From the NCBI RefSeq assembly GCF_027563345.1, contig NZ_JAMKBK010000003.1: 64,000 nucleotides of DNA, one strand, 5' to 3'. Both the position numbers and the translations under genes were made by a program. The stretch is from Psychrobacillus psychrodurans. Its GTDB lineage: Bacteria; Bacillota; Bacilli; Bacillales_A; Planococcaceae. Each line of letters starts with the position of its first letter. Position 1 is the first letter of the stretch. The notes below the pieces were generated by a model, which saw only the letters and a list, made by a program, of their open reading frames with translations, ran no database searches and was not told where the DNA came from. Below, one piece after another: positions 36,883 through 46,554 of this stretch.

Positions 36883-39480
36883 ATGAAAATAAAACAATTG
36901 ATTGCAAACAATATCAATAACTTAAATTCACTACTACCAGTAGATAGATCATTAGGAATTGCTGGTTTATCTGGTTCTGGTAAAACAACTTTTTGCCAAA
37001 CAATTGGGGAGGAATCCAAGAAACGTCTCGTTTCATTATTACCAAAGGCAGAATATCAGTATTTATTCCCTACTATTATGGAAACCAATTTTAGTGCCAT
37101 CAAGATGGAAGAAATGCCTTTGGTCCTTTTTCTCGGAAAGTCATCCATTTCATCCAATCCACGTTCTACCATTGGCACTCATACTGGTGTGTTTAAAGAG
37201 ATTCGAGATACTCTTGCTGAGCAATTTAATGTATCTCCAGAAGTTTTTTCATTTAATAATGAATTAGGCTGGTGTACCGCATGTAAAGGACGTGGTACTA
37301 CCAAAAACATAGTATGTAAAAAGTGTGATGGTATGCGCTACAATCCAGAAATTCTTCAAAAAAGAATAGTATTATTGGATCAACCCCACAATATTTCAGA
37401 CATTAACAACTTAAGTATCGAAACGATTCTTGCATTATCTAAAGATTTACAAATTAGTGAAGCGAAACAACATATTCTTAAGAATATTATTAATATGAAC
37501 ATTGGTTACTTGACATTAAATCGTATAATGGGCACATTGTCAGGCGGGGAATTAACACGTCTTTACTTAGCAGAATTTATGGCAGCAAGTGAAAATACCG
37601 TCATAATTATAGATGAAATCTCCGTAGGGCTTGACCAACAAACACTATTGAAAATTTTAGAACAGATTAAACAATTGGGTTATAAAAATCAAATTTGGCT
37701 TATTGATCACTCAGATACAGTGCTCGACACAACCGATGAGCAGTTGTACTTTGGACCTGGGAGTGGAAAATACGGCGGAAAAATTGTTCAAGAATCTCCG
37801 CGTCCTGAGCCAATCACTCGTGAACGAAATGAAGAAATGCCAACAAAATTCTATCATTTTCACGATCTATATAGTCGTAATATACAAATGGCTGAAATCC
37901 AAATTCCACAAAATCGAATTGTTACTTTTACGGGAGAGTCAGGGTGTGGTAAATCTACACTGGTTAATGAATGTATAGCCAAAGATTTTGTAAAGCGATA
38001 TCCAAAAGATAAACTTGTAATGGTGGGGCAAAATCGAAACCAATCAATTACAAGTCGGTCAACAGTTGCGACTTTTCTTGATATAAAAAGAAAACTCACA
38101 AAATATAGTGAAGATATCGATGATATTTTTCTGCGCTCGATTGAAGATATTATTGATGAACTGCCAAATGAAGATATCGTTCATAAAAGATTGAGCTTAT
38201 TGATCAAGCTTGGTCTTGGTTATTTGACGTTGGAAAGAAAAACACAGTCCTTATCGAATGGTGAATTTCAATGTGTTCATTTAGTTTCTGAGCTGTTTGC
38301 CAATACTAGAAACCCACATACGCTTTTCATATTTGACGAGCCTTCAAAAGGATTATCACAGAATATATTAAATCAATTCATTGATAGCGCTAGGATCATC
38401 CTTGGTGACGAGTCTGTTTCTATCATAATGATAGAACATAACTCGTACATGCTTGATAACTCAGATTTTATCGTGGATTTTGGCAAAAGACAGCATTCAC
38501 CTGTAGAACATCTTGCTGTTGAGAGTCATGATAAATACTATCTTAAGCAAAACAATGAAGATAGCATTGATTCATTACACATTGCTTCTAAGGTCCATCA
38601 ACAAACTGGGATTAACTACTTAAACGAAAATCAAATCGCTTATTTTAAAGATGCTGAAAACGTCTATAAGGGAGGAATATTAAAAAGCCTATCCTCAATG
38701 GCACGTTTGATATACGGTGAGTACGAATCTGATGAAATTGCACCGGTCATCGCCATTGATCTAGAACGTCATTTATATAGCCAATATAGTTTCCTTTATG
38801 AAATTGGGGGACTGATCAACCATATAGTAGCATCACATCCCACCAATAAAGATACGAGAAATTTCGATTTTTATTATCAAGACAATCATTGCCCGAGCTG
38901 TTCAGGACGCGGGGTAATAGAAGAATTTGATTTTGATGTGGTTATTCAGGATAAAACGGTGTCATTCTGGGAGGGCCAATTGCATCCTGATGTAATGGAA
39001 GTATTAAAATACTACCAATACCCAAAATTAGAGTTTTTATTTGGAGAGATAAAAAATGAACTTGGTCATGATATAAGTAAAAGTTATAATGACATGTCGG
39101 AAGAAGAAAAGCATACATTTTTGTACGGATACTGGGACAAGTCATTTTATGATAAAGCAGGCAAGACACAAAGAACATGGCAAGGCTTTAATAACATAAT
39201 TGGGATGTATATGTTCATTTCGAAATCGATTATAAAAGAGCATATGAAAGCATCTAAAGAAATGATTACTTGTCCTATCTGCAAAGGCTCTATACTTAAA
39301 CATCATAAACAGCTCAAATTTGGCGATGTGGACATTAGAGAGATTATTAAACAACCGCTTAACAAAGTTATAAAAACAGTAGGAGAACTACCTGAACTAG
39401 TAAAATTAAAAGCTATTGTTGGAAGCGAAATGATTTTGACAGAAGATGTCTCACTGTTGCCTAGAGAAACACAAGTATAA
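36883..39480 (+). CDS. UvrA-like ABC protein, C-terminally interrupted by a frameshift
   Basis: 865 residues related to UvrA but not the housekeeping gene. ABC 1 has Walker A GLSGSGKTT (residues 28-36), a zinc finger CTACKGRG...CKKC (130-148), signature TLSGGELTR and Walker B IIIDE. ABC 2 has Walker A GESGCGKST (350), signature SLSNGEFQC and Walker B FIFDEPSKGLS. A third, degenerate UvrA-like module follows from about residue 600 (KSLSSMARLIYGE in place of a P-loop, CPSCSGRG, CPICKG) and stops at PRETQV, exactly where a third ABC signature helix should run on. The next frame continues it. Such stand-alone UvrA homologues are associated with drug self-resistance in some producers; role here unknown. 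Confidence 0.75.
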   Translation: MKIKQLIANNINNLNSLLPVDRSLGIAGLSGSGKTTFCQTIGEESKKRLVSLLPKAEYQYLFPTIMETNFSAIKMEEMPLVLFLGKSSISSNPRSTIGTHTGVFKEIRDTLAEQFNVSPEVFSFNNELGWCTACKGRGTTKNIVCKKCDGMRYNPEILQKRIVLLDQPHNISDINNLSIETILALSKDLQISEAKQHILKNIINMNIGYLTLNRIMGTLSGGELTRLYLAEFMAASENTVIIIDEISVGLDQQTLLKILEQIKQLGYKNQIWLIDHSDTVLDTTDEQLYFGPGSGKYGGKIVQESPRPEPITRERNEEMPTKFYHFHDLYSRNIQMAEIQIPQNRIVTFTGESGCGKSTLVNECIAKDFVKRYPKDKLVMVGQNRNQSITSRSTVATFLDIKRKLTKYSEDIDDIFLRSIEDIIDELPNEDIVHKRLSLLIKLGLGYLTLERKTQSLSNGEFQCVHLVSELFANTRNPHTLFIFDEPSKGLSQNILNQFIDSARIILGDESVSIIMIEHNSYMLDNSDFIVDFGKRQHSPVEHLAVESHDKYYLKQNNEDSIDSLHIASKVHQQTGINYLNENQIAYFKDAENVYKGGILKSLSSMARLIYGEYESDEIAPVIAIDLERHLYSQYSFLYEIGGLINHIVASHPTNKDTRNFDFYYQDNHCPSCSGRGVIEEFDFDVVIQDKTVSFWEGQLHPDVMEVLKYYQYPKLEFLFGEIKNELGHDISKSYNDMSEEEKHTFLYGYWDKSFYDKAGKTQRTWQGFNNIIGMYMFISKSIIKEHMKASKEMITCPICKGSILKHHKQLKFGDVDIREIIKQPLNKVIKTVGELPELVKLKAIVGSEMILTEDVSLLPRETQV

Positions 39481-39481
39481 A

Positions 39482-40048
39482 ATGCTTGAATTAGAACTTG
39501 CAAGCTTTGCTGGTTATGAAATTGTACTACAAAATGTATTACCATTCTGGAACAGCATTAAGGAAAATATTGAATCTATTAGTAACAATAATAAGGTAAC
39601 CATCTGTGATTTTGACAATATTAATGAAACTAGAGAAACTATCATTGATAAGTATTTCACTAATGGAAAATACAAAAAACTAACTTATGTATACGAAGCA
39701 TTCGGATACAAAAAACTTGTTACCCAAACTAATAAGATAAAGAAAAGTCATCCATGTCCATTCTGTAAAGGAAAGAAAGTCATAGCTGAAGATAATCTAC
39801 ATGACGGCGTGCATAAATTAACGATACCTTGTGTAAGTTGTAATGCTACTGGTATCAATGTTGAGGGACTAGAGGAAATTGTGGAAGGAGTATCAGTTAA
39901 GACTTGGCTTACCGGAAAAGTTAGTGATGTTGTTAATGGAAGTACAAGTCTTAAATCTGTTACAGATCTTTTAATTTTCAAGCGTATTCGCGAGTTAAAC
40001 AAAAAGGAAATGATGGCAATTTACCAATACCTTGAGCAAAATAATTAA
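39482..40048 (+). pseudogene. C-terminal continuation of the UvrA-like protein in another frame
   Basis: Open frame of 188 codons from ATG 39482, one base after the preceding TAA (TAAAATG), and also open upstream of that ATG through 39446. Its first residues MLELELASFAGYEIVLQNVL align with the helix and strand that follow the ABC signature in UvrA (SGGEAQRIRLATQI...VLYVLDEP). It therefore looks like the rest of the upstream protein after a one-base insertion near GTATAAAATG. It also has a four-Cys zinc site CPFCKGKK...CVSCNATG. Re-initiation giving a two-chain protein is the alternative. Confidence 0.6.
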
Positions 40049-40076
40049 ATTGGGACAAAAATCTATAGCTAGTGAT

Positions 40077-40111
40077 AAAACTCATTTGCATTAATTGCGA
40101 ATGAGTTTTTA
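40077..40111 (+). terminator. Terminator after the UvrA-like locus
   Basis: AAAACTCATTTGCA pairs with TGCGAATGAGTTTTT (one mismatch) around TTAAT. Confidence 0.8.
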
Positions 40112-40243
40112 TGTTATTCAAGATGTTCTGTTAAAATATTGGTAAGTATGTTTTAACAGAACATGTTAATTGAGGAATAATTATGTTTTTTAATATCTAA
40201 ATATTTCGTTTTTTATCACAAGTTTTTTTAGGAGGAATTATTA

Positions 40244-41713
40244 GTGACTATTATTTTTAATAAGTTTTGCAAAGAAGAATTAACGATTAGTGATATACAA
40301 GATGCAATGGAAAAAGGGGACCTAACATCAAAAGAATTGGTTATGTATTACCTATATAGAATCGCAAAGTATGACCAGGATGAACCAAACATAAACTCAG
40401 TACTTGAGATAAACCCAGATGCTATTTTCATAGCTGAAGCAATGGATCATGAAAGAAAAATAAAAGGTATTCGAGGACCATTGCACGGAATTCCTATATT
40501 GTTAAAAGATAATATTGAAACATGTGACTCAATGCATACGAGTGCAGGTACTCTTGCATTAGAGAATTATACTGCAAGCAAAGATGCATTTCTTGTTGAA
40601 AAGCTTCGTGAAGCAGGAGCAGTCATTTTAGGTAAAACTAATATGACGGAGCTAGCTAACGGTATGTCAAGTAAAATGTGGGCAGGTTACAGTTCAAGAG
40701 GTGGACAGGTATTAAATCCTTATGGAGATTCAGACCTTTTTGTTGGCGGTTCTAGCTCTGGATCTGCAGTCGCTGTTGCTGCAAATTTCACTATTTTATC
40801 CGTTGGTACAGAGACAGATGCTTCCATTCTTAGTCCGGCAATTCAAAACTCAGTTGTAGGTATTAAACCAACAGTTGGCTTAATTAGTCGAAGAGGAATT
40901 ATTCCTTTTACATACTCTCAGGACACAGCAGGCCCATTTGCAAGGACCGTTACGGATGCTACGATTTTACTTACGGCTCTATCTGGTGTGGATAGGTTTG
41001 ATTCTGCAACATATAAAAGTGAAGGTAGAGTCGAACAGGACTATTCTATTTATCTAGACTCTAATGGTCTTAGAGGAGCTAAGATAGGTGTATTTAATAA
41101 CGCAACTAGTGATTTTCTTAACTCAGATGAGTACGATGATGAATTATTTAATAATGTTATAGATTCGATTCGTGACCAAGGAGCTGAACTATTTAAAGAT
41201 ATTGATATTCCATCATTTCATAGAAATTGGAAGTGGGGAGTAACTCTATACGAGATGAAACATAGTTTAAATAAATTCCTTTCACAGCTACCACCTAGTC
41301 TACCTGTTCACTCAATTACTGAGTTAATTGAATTCAATAAAGGTATAAAAGATAAAGCACTTAAATATGGACAGAATAAATTAGAACAAAGAGAACCTCT
41401 CTCTAATACACTAAGAAGTCCAGAATATTTATTAGCGAAATTGGAAGATATATATTATTCACAGGAACAGGGAATCGATCTTACTTTGAAAAAATATGAC
41501 CTCGACGCCATTCTTTTTCCGTCTTATATAGGATCAACAATTTGTGCAAAAGCAGGATACCCATCTATTGCTCTGCCTGCTGGATATATGAAAAATGGAA
41601 GACCTTTTGGCATCACATTTGCAGGTACTGCATTTAGCGAAGGAAAATTAATTAAACTAGCATATGCATTTGAGCAGGCGACAAAACTAAGACTAAGTCC
41701 GATATTGTCATAA
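40244..41713 (+). CDS. Amidase signature family protein
   Basis: 489 residues starting with GTG, AGGAGG seven bases upstream. The Ser-cisSer-Lys catalytic triad is visible: Lys in GIPILLKDNIET, cis-Ser in GGSSSGSAVAVAANF and the nucleophilic Ser in GTETDASILSPA. Such enzymes hydrolyse amides (indoleacetamide, peptide amides, acyl-amides); the substrate is not predictable. The C-terminal region lacks any GatA-specific context: there is no gatC or gatB nearby, so it is not the tRNA amidotransferase. Confidence 0.9.
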   Translation: MTIIFNKFCKEELTISDIQDAMEKGDLTSKELVMYYLYRIAKYDQDEPNINSVLEINPDAIFIAEAMDHERKIKGIRGPLHGIPILLKDNIETCDSMHTSAGTLALENYTASKDAFLVEKLREAGAVILGKTNMTELANGMSSKMWAGYSSRGGQVLNPYGDSDLFVGGSSSGSAVAVAANFTILSVGTETDASILSPAIQNSVVGIKPTVGLISRRGIIPFTYSQDTAGPFARTVTDATILLTALSGVDRFDSATYKSEGRVEQDYSIYLDSNGLRGAKIGVFNNATSDFLNSDEYDDELFNNVIDSIRDQGAELFKDIDIPSFHRNWKWGVTLYEMKHSLNKFLSQLPPSLPVHSITELIEFNKGIKDKALKYGQNKLEQREPLSNTLRSPEYLLAKLEDIYYSQEQGIDLTLKKYDLDAILFPSYIGSTICAKAGYPSIALPAGYMKNGRPFGITFAGTAFSEGKLIKLAYAFEQATKLRLSPILS

Positions 41714-41843
41714 GCTTAATACTTATACTTCAAGTGAATTGTTTTTATCTATGAAAATTAAATATATTTATCCAAACTCACCATTTTTAGGTAAAAGTGT
41801 TATACTCATAAGTATATTTATTAAAGGAAAGAGAGGGGTTCTA

Positions 41844-43004
41844 ATGGCTTCTACAACTCTAATGAATCTAAGTAGCACTGCTTTATATATATCTTTTATA
41901 TTATATTTAATCGCTATCCTTCCTTTTGGATTATCTATTAAGTCAAAAACAAAATCTTTTGTTTATGCTGGAATAAGCTTAACATCATTAGGTTTTATAT
42001 TTCAGATTTTCTACTTTATTTCCAGGTGGTATGTAATTGGCCATGCTCCGGTAAGTAATTTATATGAATTTATGACTTTCTTCGGCATAATGCTTATTGC
42101 AAGTTTCCTCATTTTGTTCTATATGTACCGCCAATCTATTATCGGTCTTTTTACTCTCCCAGTCGTACTATTAATTTTAGGCTTTGCAAATACATTTTCG
42201 AGTGACGTAACACCATTAATACCAGCATTACAAAGTGAATGGTTAACGATTCATGTGCTAACTGTAGCCTTTTCAAGCGCGGTATTATCTATTTCTTTTG
42301 TTACCGGTATAATTTATCTTTTAAAAGTAATTGCTCTAAATGAAAAAAGTATACGAGCATTCTTTTTAGAATTAGTTATGTATTTTTTAGTTACAGTCTT
42401 TGGTTTTATAATAATTACAGGTATATTTAGTTTTACGGATTACACTAAAACAATTACATTTGAGGATACTAACTCAATTCAAGAAACATTAGAATACAAT
42501 TTGCCTATAATAGTTGCTCCATCAAATATAATAACAGAACAGGAAGGACTTACTGACGTTCCACTTTGGGTAAATGCAAAAAAACTAAATACAATTCTAT
42601 GGTCATTCTTAGTAGGAACTGTACTCTATTTAATAATTCGTCTTGTTACACGCAAAAAAATTATCTCACTTTTAAAACCACTCACAAATAAAGTAAATAT
42701 TGACTTGATGGATGAGATTACGTATCGAGCTGTTGTTATTGGATTTCCTTTATTCGCTCTAGGAGGATTAATTTTTGCAATGATTTGGGCACATATTGCC
42801 TGGGGAAGATTTTGGGGGTGGGATCCCAAAGAAGTTTGGGCTTTGATAACGTTCCTTTTCTACGCTACATTCCTACATCTGCGATTCGGGAAAAACTGGA
42901 TTGGAGAGAAAAGTGCATGGATGGCCATTGGAGGATTTGGTATTATTGTCTTCAACCAAGTTTTTGTTAACTTAGTTATTGCAGGACTCCATTCCTACGC
43001 TTAA
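41844..43004 (+). CDS. CcsB/ResC-like cytochrome c assembly protein, solitary
   Basis: 386 residues, about eight membrane helices. The heme-handling tryptophan-rich motif WGRFWGWDPKEVWALITF is near the C terminus, with conserved His residues in HAPVSNLYEF, IHVLTVAFSS and LHLRFG. This is the CcsA/CcsB/ResC family that exports and presents heme for cytochrome c ligation. Start at ATG 41844 (GAGAGGGG upstream), not the longer frame from 41739. No ResB or ResA is adjacent, unlike the standard resABC operon, so it is probably a paralogue. Confidence 0.85.
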   Translation: MASTTLMNLSSTALYISFILYLIAILPFGLSIKSKTKSFVYAGISLTSLGFIFQIFYFISRWYVIGHAPVSNLYEFMTFFGIMLIASFLILFYMYRQSIIGLFTLPVVLLILGFANTFSSDVTPLIPALQSEWLTIHVLTVAFSSAVLSISFVTGIIYLLKVIALNEKSIRAFFLELVMYFLVTVFGFIIITGIFSFTDYTKTITFEDTNSIQETLEYNLPIIVAPSNIITEQEGLTDVPLWVNAKKLNTILWSFLVGTVLYLIIRLVTRKKIISLLKPLTNKVNIDLMDEITYRAVVIGFPLFALGGLIFAMIWAHIAWGRFWGWDPKEVWALITFLFYATFLHLRFGKNWIGEKSAWMAIGGFGIIVFNQVFVNLVIAGLHSYA

Positions 43005-43102
43005 TGAATTATTAGAAATAAATACGACTACGAATTTAAACTTGGATAATACTTTTGTTAAATATTACGATATTCCGGAATTTATGTTATCACAAAGTAA
43101 AT

Positions 43103-43146
43103 AAAGCCTAATTTCTCAATGCAATGCCGAGAAGTTAGGCTTTTTC
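43103..43146 (+). terminator. Terminator of the ccsB-like gene
   Basis: AAAGCCTAATTTCTC pairs with GAGAAGTTAGGCTTTTT around an 11-nt loop. Confidence 0.8.
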
Positions 43147-43299
43147 AATTTATGTTCCTTAATTTTGTAGATCCACATTTTCCAGACACTTAAATTTCAA
43201 TCCTAAGGTGCATAAGAATTCGGTCTTGAGATGTACTAATAATTTTTAATTATCTGTTAAATTTGTTGTATGAAAGTAAAACGAATATGGGGGTGACTT

Positions 43300-45606
43300 A
43301 TGTATAACAGAATAATATGGAATGACATTTTAAAAAGCAAATTGATAACGTTGACTACAATGATATTTGTTGCTGTTGCTGCTATGCTTGTTTCGCTAGC
43401 GGCAATACTCGTCTTTAATCTTTCTGGCTCATTAGATACACTTATGAAAAATGCTAAAACTCCTCATTTTATGCAGATGCATTCTGGTGAAATTGATACT
43501 GTACGGCTTGAGTCCTTTGCTAAGCAAAATAGCAATATCAATACTTTTCAGGTGGTTGAATTTCTTAACATAGACAGTGCCCAAATCATATTGGGCAATA
43601 ATTCGCTTGCTAATAGTATTCAGGATAACGGCTTGAGTGTACAAAACGAACAATTCGATTATCTACTAGATCTTAGCGGTAACATCATCCATGTTTCCGA
43701 CGGTGAGATTTATGTTCCAATATCTTATATGAGGGACAACACTACAAAGATAGGTGACCTAGCGATCATAAGCGGGAAGGAATTTGTCGTTGCGGGATTT
43801 CTCCGTGACTCGACTATGAATTCATCGCTATCTTCATCAAAACGATTTTTGATAAGCACCAATGACTTCGCAGAAATTAAAGACCTTGGAAGTATCGAGT
43901 ATCTTATTGAGTTTAGGTTAAAGGATTACTCGGCGATAGGTGAATTTGAAGCAGCTTATACTTCAGCAGGACTTGAAGCGAATGGTCCAACGCTTACCTA
44001 TACGCTTTTCAAAACGTTGAACGCGATTTCTGACGGGATGATGATTGCAGTTATCCTTCTTGTAAGTGCACTTGTCGTTACCATCGCTTTTATGAGCATA
44101 CGTTTTACGCTTCTAGCAAAAATTGAAGATGATTACCGTGAAATTGGTGTTATGAAAGCAATAGGGATTCATCTTTCGGACATCAAGAAGATTTATCTTG
44201 CTAAATATGCAGCTATTGCCGCGACAGGTAGTATTCTTGGTTTTATTATTTCGCTTATGTTTCAAGGAATTCTTCTTGAAAATTTAAGGCTTTTTATGGG
44301 CAAAAGTGAAAATTCTTATTTTGCAATAGTTTTAGGAATCATTGGAATACTGATTGTATTTCTTGCAATTGTTGCTTATGTAAATGGAGTGCTCAAACGT
44401 TTTAAGAAAATCACCGTTGCGGAGGCTATTCGCTTTGGTACTTCTCAGGAAAAAAAAGTTGTAGCTAAGCGTTTCTCCTTAGTTAGAAACAGACTGTATA
44501 GTACTAATATTTTTCTTGGAATCAAGGATGTCTTTACAAGAAAAAGACTTTACGCCACAATGCTTATGGTACTAGTGATATCAACATTTATAATTATTGT
44601 ACCGCAAAACCTGTTCAACACAATTTCTGAGAAAAGCTTCATCCAATACATGGGAATCGGCAACTACGATTTACGTATACAGACCAATACAGCTGAGAAA
44701 ATCAAAGATATTGTCAAGACAATAGACAGCGATAGTGCCATTTCAAAATATGTTGTTATGACAACAAAGACATTCAAAGTAAAAACGAGTAACGGATCTG
44801 AGGAAAACATTAAGGTTGAACTTGGTGACCATTCGGCATTTCCTATAGCATATTCTGTTGGCAGAGCCCCTGCAGCAGAAAACGAAATCTCTCTTTCATC
44901 GATAAACGCAGATGAACTGGGAAAAGAGGTTGGAGATGTTATGAAGCTGGTGATTGAAGGGAGGGAGAAGGATCTTAGAGTAAGCGGAATATATTCAGAT
45001 GTCACCAATGGTGGCAAAACCGCAAAGGCATTATTCTCCGACAATACGACGAGTGTCATGTGGACTATCATTTGTGTTGAGTTTTCGGATAAATCTCTTG
45101 TCGATAGCAAGGTTTTAGGATATTCGGACAAATTCGATTTTGCAAAGACATCCGATATCGATGAATTTGTTTCTCAGACTCTAGGCTCGACAATAAGTTC
45201 AGTTCAAAAGGCATCCTTTGCTGCAATTGTTGTTGCGCTGATTATTACCGTAATAGTTACACTGTTATTTATGAAAATGCTTATTGCTAAGGAGAGATAT
45301 TCGATTGCCATCATGAAAGCACTCGGTTTTACAAACTCAGATATTAGGACACAGTATGCTTCTCGTTCTGTTTTCGTTCTCATTGTCGGAATTATTCTGG
45401 GTACTCTTCTCGCGAACACTTTAGGAGAAGTACTTGCTAGCGCACTTATCGCTTCGTTTGGAGCAGCAACTTTTAGTTTTACAGTTAATCCACTAACAGC
45501 ATATTTTCTTAGTCCATTGATGATGTTAGTCGCGGTGCTTTTCGCTACAAAGTTAGGCACATCAGATGCTGGGCAAATAAATATTTCTGACAATATAAAG
45601 GAGTAG
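43300..45606 (+). CDS. FtsX/MacB-type ABC transporter permease
   Basis: 768 residues in a duplicated layout: N-terminal helix (about 17-40), extracellular MacB-like core domain, an FtsX three-helix block (residues about 245-375), then a second helix (415-435), second core domain and second FtsX block (635-755). It ends in the family tail ISDNIKE. MAKAIGIHLSDIKKIYL and MKALGFTNSDIRTQY are the paired FtsX coupling-helix regions. Four bases separate it from its ATPase. The locus is richer in G+C than its neighbours, which suggests acquisition from elsewhere. Probable role: export or mechanotransmission against peptide antibiotics; unproven. Confidence 0.88.
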   Translation: MYNRIIWNDILKSKLITLTTMIFVAVAAMLVSLAAILVFNLSGSLDTLMKNAKTPHFMQMHSGEIDTVRLESFAKQNSNINTFQVVEFLNIDSAQIILGNNSLANSIQDNGLSVQNEQFDYLLDLSGNIIHVSDGEIYVPISYMRDNTTKIGDLAIISGKEFVVAGFLRDSTMNSSLSSSKRFLISTNDFAEIKDLGSIEYLIEFRLKDYSAIGEFEAAYTSAGLEANGPTLTYTLFKTLNAISDGMMIAVILLVSALVVTIAFMSIRFTLLAKIEDDYREIGVMKAIGIHLSDIKKIYLAKYAAIAATGSILGFIISLMFQGILLENLRLFMGKSENSYFAIVLGIIGILIVFLAIVAYVNGVLKRFKKITVAEAIRFGTSQEKKVVAKRFSLVRNRLYSTNIFLGIKDVFTRKRLYATMLMVLVISTFIIIVPQNLFNTISEKSFIQYMGIGNYDLRIQTNTAEKIKDIVKTIDSDSAISKYVVMTTKTFKVKTSNGSEENIKVELGDHSAFPIAYSVGRAPAAENEISLSSINADELGKEVGDVMKLVIEGREKDLRVSGIYSDVTNGGKTAKALFSDNTTSVMWTIICVEFSDKSLVDSKVLGYSDKFDFAKTSDIDEFVSQTLGSTISSVQKASFAAIVVALIITVIVTLLFMKMLIAKERYSIAIMKALGFTNSDIRTQYASRSVFVLIVGIILGTLLANTLGEVLASALIASFGAATFSFTVNPLTAYFLSPLMMLVAVLFATKLGTSDAGQINISDNIKE

Positions 45607-45610
45607 GCAT

Positions 45611-46369
45611 ATGAAAAAGATTATTATCGGAGATCACATTGTGAAATCTTTTGGCGTGAAAGATGATCAGCGAAATGTTCTTGACGGAGTGTCTGTTGAA
45701 ATAAATGAGGGTGAATTTGTTGCAATTATGGGACCTTCGGGATCGGGAAAATCTACACTGATGTTTGCTTTAAGTGGAATGGATAGCCTCACTAACGGTA
45801 GAGTCATTTTTGAAGGTATGGATCTAACGGAGATAGGGGAGAAAGAGCTATCAGAAATACGTAGAATAAAAATGGGATTTATATTTCAACAGCCAACGAT
45901 GCTGAAATATCTAAATATAATTGATAACATTGTTCTACCATCAATGCGAAATAACAGGAAAAATGCACCGAAAATAGCTGAGAAAGCACGAAAGCTTATG
46001 CGAAGAGTAGGTATTGGAGATTTTGAAAAGCGTGATATAACACAGGTTTCGGGAGGTCAGCTTCAGCGAGCAGGAATTTGCCGAGCGCTAATGAATAACC
46101 CCAAAATCATCTTCGGTGACGAACCTACTGGCGCGCTTAACTCTAAATCTTCGGAGGACATCATGGACATATTTTCAGAAATCAACATGGAGGGAACTGC
46201 GCTTATGCTTGTAACACATGACGCAAAAGTGGCTGCTCGATCAGATCGTATTATGTTTATGCATGATGGAAAAATTGTGAGCGAATTGAAGCTAGAGAAA
46301 TTTAACGGGAAGGATATAGAAGATAGAATCAACGAAGTTACAGTTAAAATGAGGGAAGTAGGAATATGA
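45611..46369 (+). CDS. MacB-type ABC transporter ATP-binding protein
   Basis: 252 residues: Walker A GPSGSGKS (residues 40-47), Q-loop FIFQQP, signature VSGGQLQR, Walker B IIFGDEPTGALNSKSS and switch His in LVTHDAK. This is the typical LolD/MacB/FtsE subfamily ATPase that pairs with FtsX-type permeases, and it follows one directly with GGAGTAGGCAT before ATG. The two genes form a two-component exporter. No two-component sensor or regulator gene is adjacent. Confidence 0.93.
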   Translation: MKKIIIGDHIVKSFGVKDDQRNVLDGVSVEINEGEFVAIMGPSGSGKSTLMFALSGMDSLTNGRVIFEGMDLTEIGEKELSEIRRIKMGFIFQQPTMLKYLNIIDNIVLPSMRNNRKNAPKIAEKARKLMRRVGIGDFEKRDITQVSGGQLQRAGICRALMNNPKIIFGDEPTGALNSKSSEDIMDIFSEINMEGTALMLVTHDAKVAARSDRIMFMHDGKIVSELKLEKFNGKDIEDRINEVTVKMREVGI

Positions 46370-46505
46370 CTTCACTTTAGTCTTATTCTCTCCTCCTATT
46401 TAACTACTTTCGGTGGATTTCAACACTTAACTAAGAGGCTGTTGATTGACTCCCGCCACCTACACATATCCGAAATTTCTAGTTTTTGTGACTTTGTGTG
46501 ACTTT

Positions 46506-46540
46506 AAGTATATCTTTGCCATAATGGCAAGGATATACTT
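46506..46540. repeat. Perfect hairpin repeat, copy 1 (AAGTATATC...GATATACTT)
   Basis: 35-nt palindrome AAGTATATC-TTTGCCAT-AATGGCAAG-GATATACTT; nearly the whole length pairs. An almost identical copy is at 53386-53420. In both copies it is preceded by GACTTT and followed by AATTTTRTTTTAGG. Confidence 0.9.
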
Positions 46541-46554
46541 AATTTTATTTTAGG

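Noticed and set aside
36883..39480. Housekeeping excinuclease UvrA
   Set aside because: The two ABC modules, the degenerate third module and the altered zinc fingers differ from UvrA, and uvrB is not adjacent.
40244..41713. GatA subunit of the tRNA amidotransferase
   Set aside because: There is no gatC or gatB next to it and the surrounding genes are accessory; a generic amidase fits better.
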